Origin: Eurosta solidaginis
Taxonomy: Eukaryota > Arthropoda > Insecta > Diptera > Tephritidae
Assembly (NCBI RefSeq): GCF_040869045.1
Contig: NC_090319.1
Location: 360,857,739 to 360,921,738, forward strand
Reading direction: 5' to 3'
Length of the DNA stretch: 64,000 bases
Positions 63,721 to 64,000 of this stretch are shown in pieces (within the stretch, counting starts at the first letter, position 1; each line of letters opens with the position of its first letter). Below the pieces are notes generated by a model. The model did no database searches, was not told where the DNA came from, and saw only the letters and a list, made by a program, of their open reading frames with translations. Position numbers and translations under genes: made by a program.

Positions 63721-64000
63721 TCGAATTCATTTAATTTAATTTAGTTTAATTTTATTCTATTTAATTTTTTTTTTATTCTACTATTTTTTCTTTATTTTTT
63801 AAATTATTATTTCCTTTTATTTTATTTTACTTTATTATTATACTATTTTATTTTATTTCGTTTTATTTTATTTCGTTTTATTTTATTTCGTTTTATTTTA
63901 TTTTTTTAAATTATTATATGTTTTATTTTATTTTATTTTTTTAAACTATTATTTTCTTTTATTTTATTGTATTTTATTTTTTAAATTATTAAATTTATTT
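63721..64000. repeat. AT-rich (TTTTA)n/(TTTCG) low-complexity tract
   Basis: TTTTATTTTATTTCG-type repeats run to the window edge. No gene. Confidence 0.85.

Overview
This is insect nuclear DNA from a higher fly. The repeat families resemble those of tephritid fruit flies (Bactrocera/Ceratitis relatives); that is an inference, because no host gene is available to test it. The window is AT-rich and is almost wholly built of nested, truncated and rearranged transposable elements. I find no confident host gene. Two weak spots for host exons are 45106-46183 and 49716-49862. No tRNA, rRNA or CRISPR was found; tRNA-like boxes belong to SINEs.

Layout. 1-11.9 kb: a long-inverted-repeat MITE, a tRNA-derived SINE, a DINE-1-like Helentron-associated element (HINE) with a 130-bp satellite core, a minisatellite, LINE relics and a hairpin MITE. 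11.9-19.3 kb: a four-level nest, HINE inside a Foldback-like element inside a piggyBac-like element inside a CGATAA-rich repeat. The two middle layers have clean target-site duplications (9-bp CCAAATTTA and TTAA). 17.96-39.81 kb: three tandem copies of a 7.18-kb segment whose left edge lies inside the Foldback arm. Each copy carries the right half of that nest, a solo LTR (TSD ATAT) and, inside the LTR, a 4.03-kb APE-type LINE (TSD ATCATCTCTAAGC). The LINE has a 2A-like motif, two PHD-like zinc fingers, an endonuclease, a reverse transcriptase and a C-terminal zinc knuckle. All three LINEs share the same frame breaks, so a dead element was copied as DNA.

39.8-51.3 kb: an inverted relative of the LTR's host repeat, a 2.6-kb Foldback-like palindrome (about 10 and 8 monomers per arm, 9-bp TSD), more LINE and MITE relics, and a CGATAA-rich repeat. 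51.3-55.7 kb: one LOA-like LINE in two opposed pieces. RNase H lies on the minus strand and endonuclease/RT on the plus strand, within a single 11-bp TSD, the signature of twin priming. 55.7-64 kb: HINE fragments, inverted repeats, several tRNA-derived SINEs, another CGATAA-rich repeat and AT-rich DNA.

The recurring theme is palindromic repeat arms (Foldback-like elements, MITEs, CGATAA repeats), with duplication breakpoints located in them. The nested bidirectional TE content would suit heterochromatin, a large intron or a piRNA cluster, but sequence alone cannot decide.
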